A stretch of DNA of 64,000 nt from an uncultured Bacilli bacterium (lineage in GTDB: Bacteria > Bacillota_I > Bacilli_A > RF39 > UBA660): assembly GCA_934157235.1 (NCBI GenBank), contig CAKPHH010000002.1:265752-329751 (forward strand). The letters are read 5' to 3'. Shown in pieces: positions 24,287-32,748 of this stretch; within the stretch, counting starts at the first letter, position 1, and each line of letters opens with the position of its first letter. The notes beneath the pieces were generated by a model. The model had not been told where the DNA came from, did no database searches, and saw only the letters and a list, made by a program, of their open reading frames with translations. Made by a program: the position numbers and the translations under genes.

Positions 24287-25867
24287 ATGCCAGATGATTT
24301 AAAAAGAGAAAAATATTTAAAACTGTTTTTATCAGCCGTAGAAAAAGAAGAGTATGTTACAGCTTTAGAATATTTTAAAGTGTTAGATTTAGATAGTAGT
24401 CAAAGTAAAGATAATAACTTATATTTAATGTTACTTTCACAATGTATGGATGTTGGTAGAAATTATAAAGATAGATTAGCTACAATGGGTTTTAGAGATG
24501 TTCATGATCCTGTAAATTCAAATGATAAAGAGAAAATGGCTAGAAAATTAGTATTTAGTCATAAATTTTCGCAAGCAAGAAGAATGTATGCTGGTATAGC
24601 TGTTAAATCATTAGAAGAAGAAGTTATTTTAGAATTACTAAGAAAAGCGGCTAGTAAATTACAAATTCAAAATAAAGAAGCTATAAGACTTATTAAAAGA
24701 GAAAAATACCAAGAACTTGTAGATATGTATAAAAGTATTTCAGGAATTAGACCTTTATGTCATTTTGAAAAAGTTGTTTTAATGATGAGTAAAGATTTAA
24801 ATAAGATGATTTTGCAAGGAGAAGTACCTAAAGTTATATCAGGACCAAGTAGAAATGCAGAAGATTTAATTATTTTAAGAGATTATATGAGTGCTCTTAG
24901 AGAATTACCAATGCAAGGATATAATAATTTAATTTATTTATTACTTAATAAACTTACTGTTGAAATAAGATCAAGAAGAGTTGAATTTTCAGATGTACTT
25001 GAAGTTATAAGTAAGAAAGATGCGAATGATATAAAGAGAACAATTGGATCTTACTTAAAAAATATCGGATGTTTAGATTATGTAAGATTTATTAATGACT
25101 TAGTAAGTCTTAGTATATATAATGAAGATTATGATTATCAAGAAGTCCTTTTGAACTTAGGACAGATTAGAGATAGGGGAAAAGATAGTTATTTTGATGT
25201 GGATCTTTATTTAGCAAGATTTTATGAAGCTTTAGAAGAAGGAGAACTTGCGAAAGCTAAAATATATTTAGATATAGTTTCACAATCTAGGACTTTGTGT
25301 GATAGAGTAATTGATGTTTATTTTATGAGATTGAAATTATATGATGTAGCCTCTAAATTTAAAGAAGATAATCTTGATGAAAAATATGCTTTACTTAGTG
25401 ATGTACTTAGTGATATAAATGAGACTAAAGGATTAAGAGTGTTAGAAGAATTAAGTCCTAAAGAACAAGAAGAAGTTGTAAGAATAGTTTCTAAATTTCC
25501 TAATATTTTAGCTAGTTCAATTGATGGAAGATTAGTGTTAAGATATCATAATACTTTTGAGCCTTGTCCAGAATTTTATTATTTAAAAAAAGATGGCAAT
25601 GAAGCACTTTATGTGAAAGATTATGATAGAGTAATTGAATGTTATAATACAATTTGTACAAAACTTATGAGTCCTTCTCCAGAAGTTTTTCAAAAAATTG
25701 GGACAGCTTATTTAGAAAGAGGTAGTTGTGAGGAGGATTACCGACGAGCAATAGATTATCTATGGGTTGCTGCAGAAAGAGGAAAACTTGTTGAAGATAA
25801 ATTAGCTAAAGCGAGAGAAATGGTTTCTTATAAAGGAGAGAGAGTTTTTCAGTATACAAAAAAGTAA
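24287..25867 (+). CDS. Large helical-repeat (TPR-like) protein, paralogue of the preceding gene
   Basis: A 526-residue soluble all-helical protein with TPR-like hairpins (EKEEYVTALEYFKVLDLD at the start; YVKDYDRVIECYNTI and IGTAYLERGS-x-EEDYRRAIDYL at the end). It aligns with the C-terminal two thirds of the preceding 573-residue protein but lacks its winged-helix N-terminus. The repeated NETKGLRV / TESKGLRV block marks the duplication. The function is unknown; such repeats usually bind proteins. A GAGGGGGA ribosome binding site sets the start. Confidence 0.68.
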   Translation: MPDDLKREKYLKLFLSAVEKEEYVTALEYFKVLDLDSSQSKDNNLYLMLLSQCMDVGRNYKDRLATMGFRDVHDPVNSNDKEKMARKLVFSHKFSQARRMYAGIAVKSLEEEVILELLRKAASKLQIQNKEAIRLIKREKYQELVDMYKSISGIRPLCHFEKVVLMMSKDLNKMILQGEVPKVISGPSRNAEDLIILRDYMSALRELPMQGYNNLIYLLLNKLTVEIRSRRVEFSDVLEVISKKDANDIKRTIGSYLKNIGCLDYVRFINDLVSLSIYNEDYDYQEVLLNLGQIRDRGKDSYFDVDLYLARFYEALEEGELAKAKIYLDIVSQSRTLCDRVIDVYFMRLKLYDVASKFKEDNLDEKYALLSDVLSDINETKGLRVLEELSPKEQEEVVRIVSKFPNILASSIDGRLVLRYHNTFEPCPEFYYLKKDGNEALYVKDYDRVIECYNTICTKLMSPSPEVFQKIGTAYLERGSCEEDYRRAIDYLWVAAERGKLVEDKLAKAREMVSYKGERVFQYTKK

Positions 25868-25888
25868 ACTAGAGAGTTTATTTTTTTT
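25866..25888 (+). terminator. Terminator after the 24287 gene
   Basis: AAACT, loop AGAG, AGTTT, then a T-rich run, overlapping the stop codon. Confidence 0.65.
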
Positions 25889-25947
25889 GATTTATTGCAT
25901 TTTTTCAGTTATTAAGTTATTATATTTTAGGAATGGAAGTGATACTT

Positions 25948-27363
25948 ATGCATTTACCAAATTATAAAGATGCTAGACGTAGAGAAGATAAAAGTTATAA
26001 AAGAGTAGAATTTAACTTTGATAATAAAATTAAAGATAAATATAAGGGAAAGACATTTTATTTGAAGACTTATGGATGTCAAATGAATGAACATGATAGT
26101 GAAAATATCGAGGCATTACTTACAGGACTTGGCTTTAGTAAAGTTGATGATTATGAGAAGGCTGATTTAGTACTTTTAAATACATGTTCTATTAGAGAAA
26201 ATGCTCATAATAAAGCTTTTGGGATGTTAGGTAGATTAAAACATTTAAAGGCACAGAAAAAGGATTTAATAGTGGGACTTTGCGGATGTATGGCACAAGA
26301 GGCTAGTGTGGTTGAAGAGATTATTAATAAGTATAAATGGGTTAATTTTGTATTTGGTACACATAATATGTATCAGTTACCTAATATTATAGATAAAGCA
26401 ATAGCTTTAAATAAGCAACAAATAGAAGTATTCTCTAAAGAAGGAGATTTAGTAGAAGGATTGCCAGTAATTAGAACAAATAATTATAAGGCTTATGTTA
26501 ATATTATTTATGGCTGTAACAAGTTTTGTACTTATTGTATAGTTCCTTATACTAGAGGAAGAGAAAGAAGTAGGGCTAAAGAAGATATATTAAGTGAAGT
26601 AGATGAACTTATTAAAGATGGGTATAAAGAGATTACTTTACTTGGACAAAATGTTAATGCTTATGGAAAAGATTTATATGAAGATTATACTTTAGGTAAT
26701 TTACTTGAAGATATAGCGAAGAAGGATATACCTCGAGTTAGATTTATGACTTCACATCCATGGGATTTTACAGATAGTATGGTAGAAGTTATTGGTAGGT
26801 ATGATAATATTATGCCTAGTGTACATTTACCTGTACAATCTGGTTCTAGTAAGATCTTAAAATTAATGGGTAGACGTTATACAAGAGAAAGTTACTTGGA
26901 GTTATTTAAGAAGATTAAAGATACAGTACCAAACGTTGCAATATCAACAGATATAATTGTAGGTTTTCCAGGAGAGAGCGAAGAAGACTTTTTAGAGACT
27001 TTATCTTTAGCTGAAGAGTGTAAATATGATAATGCCTTTACATTTATCTTTTCTAAAAGAGAAGGAACTCCAGCTTGTTTATTAAAAGATGAAGTAAGTG
27101 AAGAAGAGAAGGAAGAGAGACTACAAAGATTAAATAAAGTAGTTAATAAGTATTTCTTAGAGAATAATAAGAAATTATTAGAAAGAGTTGTACCAGTACT
27201 TGTTGAAGGAAACTCTGAGAAGAAGGATATGTATTATGGATATACTGATACAAATAAATTAATTAATTTTACGGCGGATAGAGAAGTTGAAGTTGGAGAA
27301 ATTGTTAATGTAAAAGTTACGCAAGCTAAGACTTGGAGTTTAGATGGTGAATTAGTTGAATAA
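25948..27363 (+). CDS. miaB: tRNA-2-methylthio-N6-dimethylallyladenosine synthase MiaB
   Basis: A radical-SAM methylthiotransferase that adds a methylthio group to isopentenyl-A37 of tRNAs. About 471 residues, standard length. The N-terminal MTTase domain carries YGCQMNEHDSE and further cluster cysteines (NTCSIREN, GLCGCMAQ). The radical-SAM motif is GCNKFCTYCIVPYTRG. A C-terminal TRAM domain ends in VKVTQAKTWSLDGELVE. The ATG at 25948 follows GGAAGTGAT. The downstream ymcA overlaps by 8 bases, the same order as ymcB-ymcA in B. subtilis. Confidence 0.97.
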   Translation: MHLPNYKDARRREDKSYKRVEFNFDNKIKDKYKGKTFYLKTYGCQMNEHDSENIEALLTGLGFSKVDDYEKADLVLLNTCSIRENAHNKAFGMLGRLKHLKAQKKDLIVGLCGCMAQEASVVEEIINKYKWVNFVFGTHNMYQLPNIIDKAIALNKQQIEVFSKEGDLVEGLPVIRTNNYKAYVNIIYGCNKFCTYCIVPYTRGRERSRAKEDILSEVDELIKDGYKEITLLGQNVNAYGKDLYEDYTLGNLLEDIAKKDIPRVRFMTSHPWDFTDSMVEVIGRYDNIMPSVHLPVQSGSSKILKLMGRRYTRESYLELFKKIKDTVPNVAISTDIIVGFPGESEEDFLETLSLAEECKYDNAFTFIFSKREGTPACLLKDEVSEEEKEERLQRLNKVVNKYFLENNKKLLERVVPVLVEGNSEKKDMYYGYTDTNKLINFTADREVEVGEIVNVKVTQAKTWSLDGELVE

Positions 27364-27670
27364 GGCATTAGAAGAAGTTATTAATACTATTATTAATAGT
27401 GATGATTATAAGAGTTGCGTTCAGTTAAAAGAAAAGATGAGTACTAATAAAGAGATATGTGAATTGGTAGAGAAAATAAAAACACTTCAGAAGAAGTATG
27501 TTAGAGAAAACGATGAAGAAGTACTTGAAGAGTTAAAGTCACTTGAAGGAAGACTTAATGAAATACCAATATATGTTATTTATATACAACATCTAGAAAA
27601 AGTTAATAAAATGATTAATTACGTAAAAGATGAACTTAATGAGTACTTTTATAAAGTTTTAAATGATTAA
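27356..27670 (+). CDS. ymcA: YmcA/YlbF-family RNase Y specificity factor
   Basis: A 104-residue helical protein of the YlbF/YmcA (RicF/RicA) family. In B. subtilis YmcA, YlbF and YaaT form a complex that directs RNase Y to mRNAs and supports sporulation, competence and biofilm formation. The family look is clear: an N-terminal helix (ALEEVINTIINSDDYKSC), a coiled-coil middle, and PIYVIYIQHLEKVNKMINYV at the end. The TTG start overlaps the miaB stop. Synteny with miaB upstream and cotE nearby supports YmcA over YlbF. Confidence 0.8.
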   Translation: MNKALEEVINTIINSDDYKSCVQLKEKMSTNKEICELVEKIKTLQKKYVRENDEEVLEELKSLEGRLNEIPIYVIYIQHLEKVNKMINYVKDELNEYFYKVLND

Positions 27671-27704
27671 AAAAATTACATTCTAATTTGGAATGTAATT
27701 TTTT
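27670..27704. terminator. Bidirectional terminator between ymcA and the convergent gene
   Basis: AAAAAATTACATTC and GAATGTAATTTTTT form a perfect 14-bp stem around TAATTTG, with A and T tracts on both sides serving both strands. Confidence 0.9.
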
Positions 27705-28315
27705 AGTTCTGTTAGAATTACTTGAACGGATTTTTCAATAAATTCATTTATACCAGTTAAGTCAAAAATATAATTTTTTTCTTGTTTAGAGTTTTCAATA
27801 ATTATACCCATTTTATCAATTAAGATATTCAGTTTGTTTAGATGAATTTCATCTAAACAAGAATGGGGTTTTGAGAATTCTTCATAAAATAGGGATAAAT
27901 CTAAGTTGTATTCATCGATTAGTTGAATATTTATATTAGTGTAGTCTTGGTAAATCATAGATGTTATTTCTTGTTCAGTAGCTTTTATGATAGTTCCATC
28001 TAATAGTTTTACAGAATTACGATAAGTTAGACTATTGATAAATTCATTGAACCAAATCTTATCAGTATATAAGTGGATATAATAACCTAGTTCAAAATCA
28101 TTCTTATAAAAATACTTGTATTTTTCTGTAAACTTATCCATATTTGGAACATCTTCTCTAGTATCAAAGAGAAAATGCGATAGTTTTTTTGTTCTACTTA
28201 TTTGTTTGGCTAGATCAGGTGCGATGGCGCCTAAATAATAATCATATGAGTTTTTTACATTTAAACGTTTTTTTAATTTCTTAGCGATTGCTAGATGGAT
28301 TACTGATGATGCCAT
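27683..28315 (-). CDS. Zinc-dependent phospholipase C-like protein
   Basis: A 210-residue cytoplasmic protein without a signal peptide. The distribution of His and Asp residues (SSVIHLAIA, GAIAPDLAKQ, KLSHFLFDT, GYYIHLYTDKIW) fits the zinc-dependent phospholipase C / S1-P1 nuclease fold. Homologues of this type without a signal peptide are common in Firmicutes and have unknown substrates. It is divergent from cotE with a clear TAGGAGGTAA ribosome binding site, and convergent with ymcA. Confidence 0.7.
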   Translation of the reverse strand: MASSVIHLAIAKKLKKRLNVKNSYDYYLGAIAPDLAKQISRTKKLSHFLFDTREDVPNMDKFTEKYKYFYKNDFELGYYIHLYTDKIWFNEFINSLTYRNSVKLLDGTIIKATEQEITSMIYQDYTNINIQLIDEYNLDLSLFYEEFSKPHSCLDEIHLNKLNILIDKMGIIIENSKQEKNYIFDLTGINEFIEKSVQVILTELKNYIPN

Positions 28316-28397
28316 ATTTATTACCTCCTATAAAATTTTAACACATTTTTGGTAATATTTGATATGTTTTGCATAAATTAAATTAGGAGGTTTACGT

Positions 28398-28943
28398 ATG
28401 GCTAATTATAGAGAAATTGTTACTAAGGCAGTGATAGCTAAAGGTAAGAAACTTTTTACAACGAATAATACAGTTAAAGTGGATAAAAATCCATCAACTA
28501 TTTTAGGTTGTTGGGTTATTAATCATAATTTTAATGGTGTAAAGAGTGGAGATAATATTAGTATTAATGGTAGTTATGATGTAAATATTTGGTATTCATA
28601 TGATAATGATACAAAAACAGAAGTAATTAAAGAGACTAATAATTATAATGAGGTTGTACATTTAAGAGAAAGAGATGAAGAAACATCTGGAGAAGAGATT
28701 ATAGTTAGAAGTTTAAAACAACCTAGTTGTGTTAAAGTTGATATAGATGGTAATAATATTAATTATACAATAGAGAAAGAATTAGGAATTGAATTAGTAG
28801 GAGATATAAAAGTAAAGATAGAGACAAATAATGAAGAAGATCCTTGGGATGAAATAGTAGAAGAAAGTAAAGTAGAAGAGGAAGAAAAGAAAATAGATGA
28901 AGAAGTTAATGAAGATTTTATAAAAGAGGAAGAAAATATATAA
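28398..28943 (+). CDS. cotE: Outer spore coat morphogenetic protein CotE
   Basis: A 181-residue protein matching B. subtilis CotE along its length: YREIVTKAVIAKGKKLF at the start, PSTILGCWVINHNFNG, GSYDVNIWYSYDNDTKTEV in the middle, and an acidic Glu-rich tail (from about residue 145). CotE builds the outer coat of endospores. It sits after miaB and ymcA as in B. subtilis (ymcB-ymcA-cotE), with one inverted gene between. The ribosome binding site is AGGAGG. This is the best sign in the window that the lineage forms or formed spores. Confidence 0.92.
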   Translation: MANYREIVTKAVIAKGKKLFTTNNTVKVDKNPSTILGCWVINHNFNGVKSGDNISINGSYDVNIWYSYDNDTKTEVIKETNNYNEVVHLRERDEETSGEEIIVRSLKQPSCVKVDIDGNNINYTIEKELGIELVGDIKVKIETNNEEDPWDEIVEESKVEEEEKKIDEEVNEDFIKEEENI

Positions 28944-28945
28944 AG

Positions 28946-28971
28946 AAACACTCGGGCAGGGTGTTTTTTTA
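28946..28971 (+). terminator. Terminator after cotE
   Basis: AAACACTC, loop GGGCA, GGGTGTTT (one wobble), then T's. Confidence 0.75.
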
Positions 28972-29044
28972 TGAGGGTTTTATGAGTTTTTGTCGAGATT
29001 TAGGTACTACAGATGATTCATATATCGCTTAATAAAGTTAGTGT

Positions 29045-29083
29045 AAATCTATATATCTTAGGGTATAAGTGTATAGATTTTTC
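29045..29083 (+). terminator. Hairpin upstream of rpsP, terminator-like
   Basis: AAATCTATA (29045-29053) pairs with TATAGATTT (29072-29080) followed by TT. The loop is 18 bases, long for a terminator. It lies between cotE's terminator and the rpsP promoter. Confidence 0.4.
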
Positions 29084-29102
29084 TTCTGTTATCAAATTAT
29101 GG

Positions 29103-29131
29103 TTGACAAGTTATTTTCATTATTATATAAT
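29103..29131 (+). promoter_or_regulatory. Consensus sigma-A promoter of rpsP-khpA
   Basis: TTGACA (29103-29108), 17 bases, TATAAT (29126-29131): a perfect consensus, as expected for a ribosomal protein operon. Confidence 0.92.
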
Positions 29132-29162
29132 AAATGCAGTTTATTAGAAATGGAGGGAAATT

Positions 29163-29438
29163 ATGGCAGTAAAAATTAGATTAACAAGAATGGGTGCTAA
29201 AAAGAAACCTACTTATAGAATTGTTGCGACTGACTCTAGACGTCCAAGAGATGGACAATATCTTGAACTAATTGGTATTTATCAACCTGTTGGTGAATGC
29301 GAAGTTAGAATAAATGAAGAGTTAGCTATGAAATGGTTAAATAATGGAGCTATTCCTACTGATACAGTTAAGAACTTATTTAGTAAAGCTGGTATTATGA
29401 AGAAATATGCTGATTCTAAAGTAAAGAAGGATAAGTAA
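29163..29438 (+). CDS. rpsP: 30S ribosomal protein S16
   Basis: A 91-residue S16 protein of the small ribosomal subunit. The start AVKIRLTRMGAKKKPTYRIV and the RDGQYLELIGIY segment are diagnostic. Length is standard. It is transcribed from a consensus promoter and followed one base later by khpA. The rimM, trmD and rplS genes that often follow are not here. Confidence 0.98.
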   Translation: MAVKIRLTRMGAKKKPTYRIVATDSRRPRDGQYLELIGIYQPVGECEVRINEELAMKWLNNGAIPTDTVKNLFSKAGIMKKYADSKVKKDK

Positions 29439-29439
29439 T

Positions 29440-29688
29440 ATGGATTTAGTAACATTAACAGAAGAAATAGTTAAATCTTTAGTTCAGGATACTGATGCAG
29501 TTAGCGTTAAGGAGTTTCCTACTGAAGAAGATAACGTGATACTTATTCAAGTTATGGTAGCAGAAGATGATATGGGAAGAGTAATTGGTAAGAGTGGTAG
29601 AACTGCTAATGCCATTAGAACATTGATTCAAGCTAGTAGTAGCTTAAAAGATAATAAGTATGTTAAAATAGATATAGATAAATTTTAG
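29440..29688 (+). CDS. khpA: KH-domain RNA-binding protein KhpA (YlqC)
   Basis: An 82-residue protein made of a single KH domain. The RNA-binding GxxG loop is in MGRVIGKSGRTANAIRTLIQ. In Gram-positive bacteria KhpA pairs with KhpB and binds RNA, affecting cell elongation and division. It directly follows rpsP, the standard place, and ends at a terminator that begins at its last base. Confidence 0.93.
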   Translation: MDLVTLTEEIVKSLVQDTDAVSVKEFPTEEDNVILIQVMVAEDDMGRVIGKSGRTANAIRTLIQASSSLKDNKYVKIDIDKF

Positions 29689-29711
29689 GAAGTCTTTTGA
29701 CTTCCTTTTTT
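29688..29711 (+). terminator. Terminator after khpA
   Basis: GGAAGTC, loop TTTT, GACTTCC and T6. Confidence 0.88.
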
Positions 29712-29747
29712 CTTTATGATGTTATATAATGATATTGAGGTAATGTT

Positions 29748-30455
29748 ATGAAAGATGAATTAATTATTCCTAATCATGTTGGAATAATAATGGATGGAAA
29801 TGGTAGATGGGCACAGAAACGTGGACTTGCGAGAAGTATGGGACATAAAGCAGGTGCTGATAATCTATTAAGTTTATGTAAATATATATCTAAAATAGGA
29901 GTTAAATACTTATCACTTTATGCTTTCTCAACAGAAAATTTTAAAAGAGAAGTAGGAGAAGTTAATTATTTAATGAATCTATTTATAGAAATGTTTAATT
30001 CTAAACTTAAAGAACTTTCTGATAATAATGTTAAAGTTGTTTTTTCAGGAAGAAGAGATCCTTTACCAGACAAAGTATTAAAAGCAATGGATGATGTTGT
30101 TAGTTATTCAAAGAATAATACAGGATTAGTTTTAAATATATGTATTAACTATGGTGGAAGAGCAGAAATAGTTGATATGACTAAGAAAATATGTGAATTA
30201 TATAAAGATAATAAAATTAAATTAGAAGATATAGATTATGATTTAGTTAGTAAAAATTTATATAATGAATTACCAGATGTAGATTTAGTTATTAGAACAT
30301 CTGGAGAATTAAGAATTAGTAATTTTATGTTATATCAAGCTAGTTATGCAGAGTATTATTTTCCGGAGACATTGTTTCCAGATTTTAATGAAAAAGAATT
30401 TGATAAAGCAATATTAGAATTTAATAAAAGAAATAGGAGATTTGGTGGTCAATAA
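29748..30455 (+). CDS. uppS: Isoprenyl (undecaprenyl) diphosphate synthase
   Basis: A cis-prenyltransferase that builds the C55 lipid carrier for wall synthesis from FPP and IPP. 235 residues. The active-site IIMDGNGRWAQKRG motif (with the catalytic Asp), SLYAFSTENFKR and the C-terminal RTSGELRISNFMLYQASYAE motif are complete. It shares one base with cdsA, giving a coupled uppS-cdsA-rseP operon as in most Firmicutes. Confidence 0.97.
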   Translation: MKDELIIPNHVGIIMDGNGRWAQKRGLARSMGHKAGADNLLSLCKYISKIGVKYLSLYAFSTENFKREVGEVNYLMNLFIEMFNSKLKELSDNNVKVVFSGRRDPLPDKVLKAMDDVVSYSKNNTGLVLNICINYGGRAEIVDMTKKICELYKDNKIKLEDIDYDLVSKNLYNELPDVDLVIRTSGELRISNFMLYQASYAEYYFPETLFPDFNEKEFDKAILEFNKRNRRFGGQ

Positions 30456-31255
30456 TGAAGATAAGAGTTTTAAGCGCAATAGCAATGATTGCGATAGCAG
30501 CACCATTATTAATAATTGGAGGAGAAGTATTTGCAGTATTTATGACAATACTTGCGATAGCTGGGTTATATGAGTTAATTCATATAAGAGAAAGTAAAAG
30601 GAAGTTTCCATTTTTAATGAAAGTGTTTGCTTATTTATTAGTTATATTTTTAGCAATGAATAATTTTGATTCTATAGAATTTGTTTATAATGTAGATTAT
30701 AGAGTTATGTCATTTGTTATATTTGCTTTTTTAGCATCTATGGTATTTATTAAAGATAGAGAAAAATATGATTTAATGGATGCATTATTCTTAGTTGGAT
30801 CAGTATTTTTTGTAGGACTTAGTTTTAATTTAATGATTATTACACGTAATTTTGATATTAAATATATTATTTATTTACTATTAATAACAACTATGACTGA
30901 TACATTTGCATTATTTACAGGAATGTTTATTGGTAAAAATAAACTTGCTCCAACTATTTCTCCGAAAAAAACAATAGAGGGATTTATTGGTGGTGCTTTG
31001 ATGGGAACATTTATTGCAACATCTTTCTATGTAACAGTTATTAATCAAACTAAATCTTTAGTATTGGTTATATTAGTTACATTCTTACTTTCTTGTGTTG
31101 GACAATTAGGAGATTTAGTATTTTCATTTATAAAAAGGGAATATGGAAAGAAAGATTTTTCTAATTTAATACCTGGACATGGAGGAATTCTAGATCGCTT
31201 TGATAGTTTAATTTTTGTGGTTTTAGCATTTATTTTAGTACATAGTATTATTTAG
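30455..31255 (+). CDS. cdsA: Phosphatidate cytidylyltransferase
   Basis: A membrane enzyme that makes CDP-diacylglycerol from phosphatidic acid and CTP, the branch point for phospholipids. 266 residues with about seven helices. The signature near the C-terminus is present: LGDLVFSFIKREYGKKDFSN followed by LIPGHGGILDRFDS. It is coupled to uppS and lies 9 bases before rseP. Confidence 0.96.
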   Translation: MKIRVLSAIAMIAIAAPLLIIGGEVFAVFMTILAIAGLYELIHIRESKRKFPFLMKVFAYLLVIFLAMNNFDSIEFVYNVDYRVMSFVIFAFLASMVFIKDREKYDLMDALFLVGSVFFVGLSFNLMIITRNFDIKYIIYLLLITTMTDTFALFTGMFIGKNKLAPTISPKKTIEGFIGGALMGTFIATSFYVTVINQTKSLVLVILVTFLLSCVGQLGDLVFSFIKREYGKKDFSNLIPGHGGILDRFDSLIFVVLAFILVHSII

Positions 31256-31264
31256 GAGGAAGAA

Positions 31265-32317
31265 ATGAGCATTATATTAAATTTATTATTGTTTATTGTC
31301 ATTTTAGGATTTATAGTACTTGTTCATGAGTTTGGACATTTTATATTTGCTAAAATGAATGGTGTTTATGTTTATGAATTTGCGATAGGTATGGGACCTA
31401 AACTATTTAGTAAAAAAGGTAAGGAAACTGAATATTCTATTAGAGCTGTTCCTATTGGGGGATTTTGTCAATTAGCTGGAGAAGATTTAGATGATGATGA
31501 TGCTAAGAAAGTTCCTAAAAATAGGAGATTACAAGCTAAGAGTGCTTGGCAAAGATTTTTAATCATGTTTTTTGGAGCTGGTAATAATTTTATTTCAGCA
31601 ATTCTTATTATATTTGTAATTGGTTTATGTTGGGGTAGTACTTCAATGAAACCGGTTATTACTACTGTGGAAAAAGGTTATCCAGCATATGAAGCAGGTA
31701 TAACTTCTGGAGATATAGTTAAGAGTATTAATGGACATAAAGTTACTTACGTTGATGATATTTCTTTATATTTAGCTGTTAGTGATACTTCTAAAAAAGT
31801 TAGTATTGAAGTAGAAAAGAAAGATGGTAGTGTAGAGACTTATAAGTTTAAGCCTAAAAAAGTAGAAGTAAAAGGACAAGAGACATATAAGTATGGAATT
31901 GGTATGCAGCAAGAAAAATTACATGGATTTGTTAATGCAATAAAGTATACTGGTAAAAAGACTAGCGCTATATTTAAACAAATGGCTGTTACAGTTGAAT
32001 ATTTATTTACTGGTAGAATTAGATTAAATCAATTATCTGGACCGGTTGGAATTTATTCAATAGTTGGAGAACAAAGTAAAGCAGGAGTTGCTAGTGTTTT
32101 ATATTTAGTAGCACTTTTAAGTATTAATGTTGGTTTTATTAATTTATTACCTTTACCAGCTTTTGATGGAGGACATATTTTGTTTATAATTATAGAGAAG
32201 ATTAAAGGATCACCTGTTAGTCCAGAATTGGAAACAAAGATACATACAGTTGGATTGATTTTATTAATGTTATTAATGGTAATAGTTACTATTAATGATA
32301 TTATTAGGTTATTTTAA
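31265..32317 (+). CDS. rseP: Site-2 type intramembrane metalloprotease RseP/RasP
   Basis: A zinc protease that cuts within membranes to release anti-sigma factors and clear signal peptides. 350 residues. The HEFGH zinc motif is in the first helix (VHEFGHFIFAK), a PDZ domain covers about 130-205, and the third ligand motif NLLPLPAFDGGH lies near the C-terminus. It completes the uppS-cdsA-rseP operon. An AGGAGG site precedes the ATG. Confidence 0.95.
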   Translation: MSIILNLLLFIVILGFIVLVHEFGHFIFAKMNGVYVYEFAIGMGPKLFSKKGKETEYSIRAVPIGGFCQLAGEDLDDDDAKKVPKNRRLQAKSAWQRFLIMFFGAGNNFISAILIIFVIGLCWGSTSMKPVITTVEKGYPAYEAGITSGDIVKSINGHKVTYVDDISLYLAVSDTSKKVSIEVEKKDGSVETYKFKPKKVEVKGQETYKYGIGMQQEKLHGFVNAIKYTGKKTSAIFKQMAVTVEYLFTGRIRLNQLSGPVGIYSIVGEQSKAGVASVLYLVALLSINVGFINLLPLPAFDGGHILFIIIEKIKGSPVSPELETKIHTVGLILLMLLMVIVTINDIIRLF

Positions 32318-32343
32318 AATATAGAGAATAGAGAGGGATTATT

Positions 32344-32748
32344 ATGACAATAGTTTATATCGTATTGGGTTGTATAATTGTTGTTTCATTAGTGGTAGGG
32401 ATTATTTTGACTAAAAAAGAAAATAAGGCTACTGGAGCAAATGCTTCTTTAATTCAACAAGAGAGTGTTAATGGAGCGATAGAGATGCTTAAAGAGAGTA
32501 GTAATGTAAATACTAATAGTCCTGTTGATACTGTTAATCAGACAGTAGATGTTATGACTCCACCTGTTGTTTCGAGTCCTGTTTCTACTAGTGTTACTCC
32601 TTTACCTGTTGATAATCCAGTAGGAGAGAGTGTAGTAAGTACTCCTGTTAATAATGTAGTACAACAAGTACCTAATGTAGAGAATCAAGCTATTGTTACA
32701 CCGACTGTACTTGTACAAAGTGTTGAAGATGATAGTGAAGTGTTATAA
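32344..32748 (+). CDS. Single-pass membrane protein with Pro/Val/Thr-rich tail
   Basis: A 134-residue protein with one N-terminal helix (about 2-22), KKEN, and then a low-complexity tail rich in Val, Pro, Thr, Ser and Asn (repeated PV and PVS units). The orientation of the tail is not certain. No family recognised. Its stop overlaps the start of the class B sortase gene by one base, which suggests the two act together at the membrane. Confidence 0.6.
   Translation: MTIVYIVLGCIIVVSLVVGIILTKKENKATGANASLIQQESVNGAIEMLKESSNVNTNSPVDTVNQTVDVMTPPVVSSPVSTSVTPLPVDNPVGESVVSTPVNNVVQQVPNVENQAIVTPTVLVQSVEDDSEVL

Noticed and set aside
28345..28390. Sigma-E promoter of cotE (ATATT and CATAAATT)
   Set aside because: The spacing (12 instead of about 14) is off and the start of transcription would fall on the ribosome binding site.
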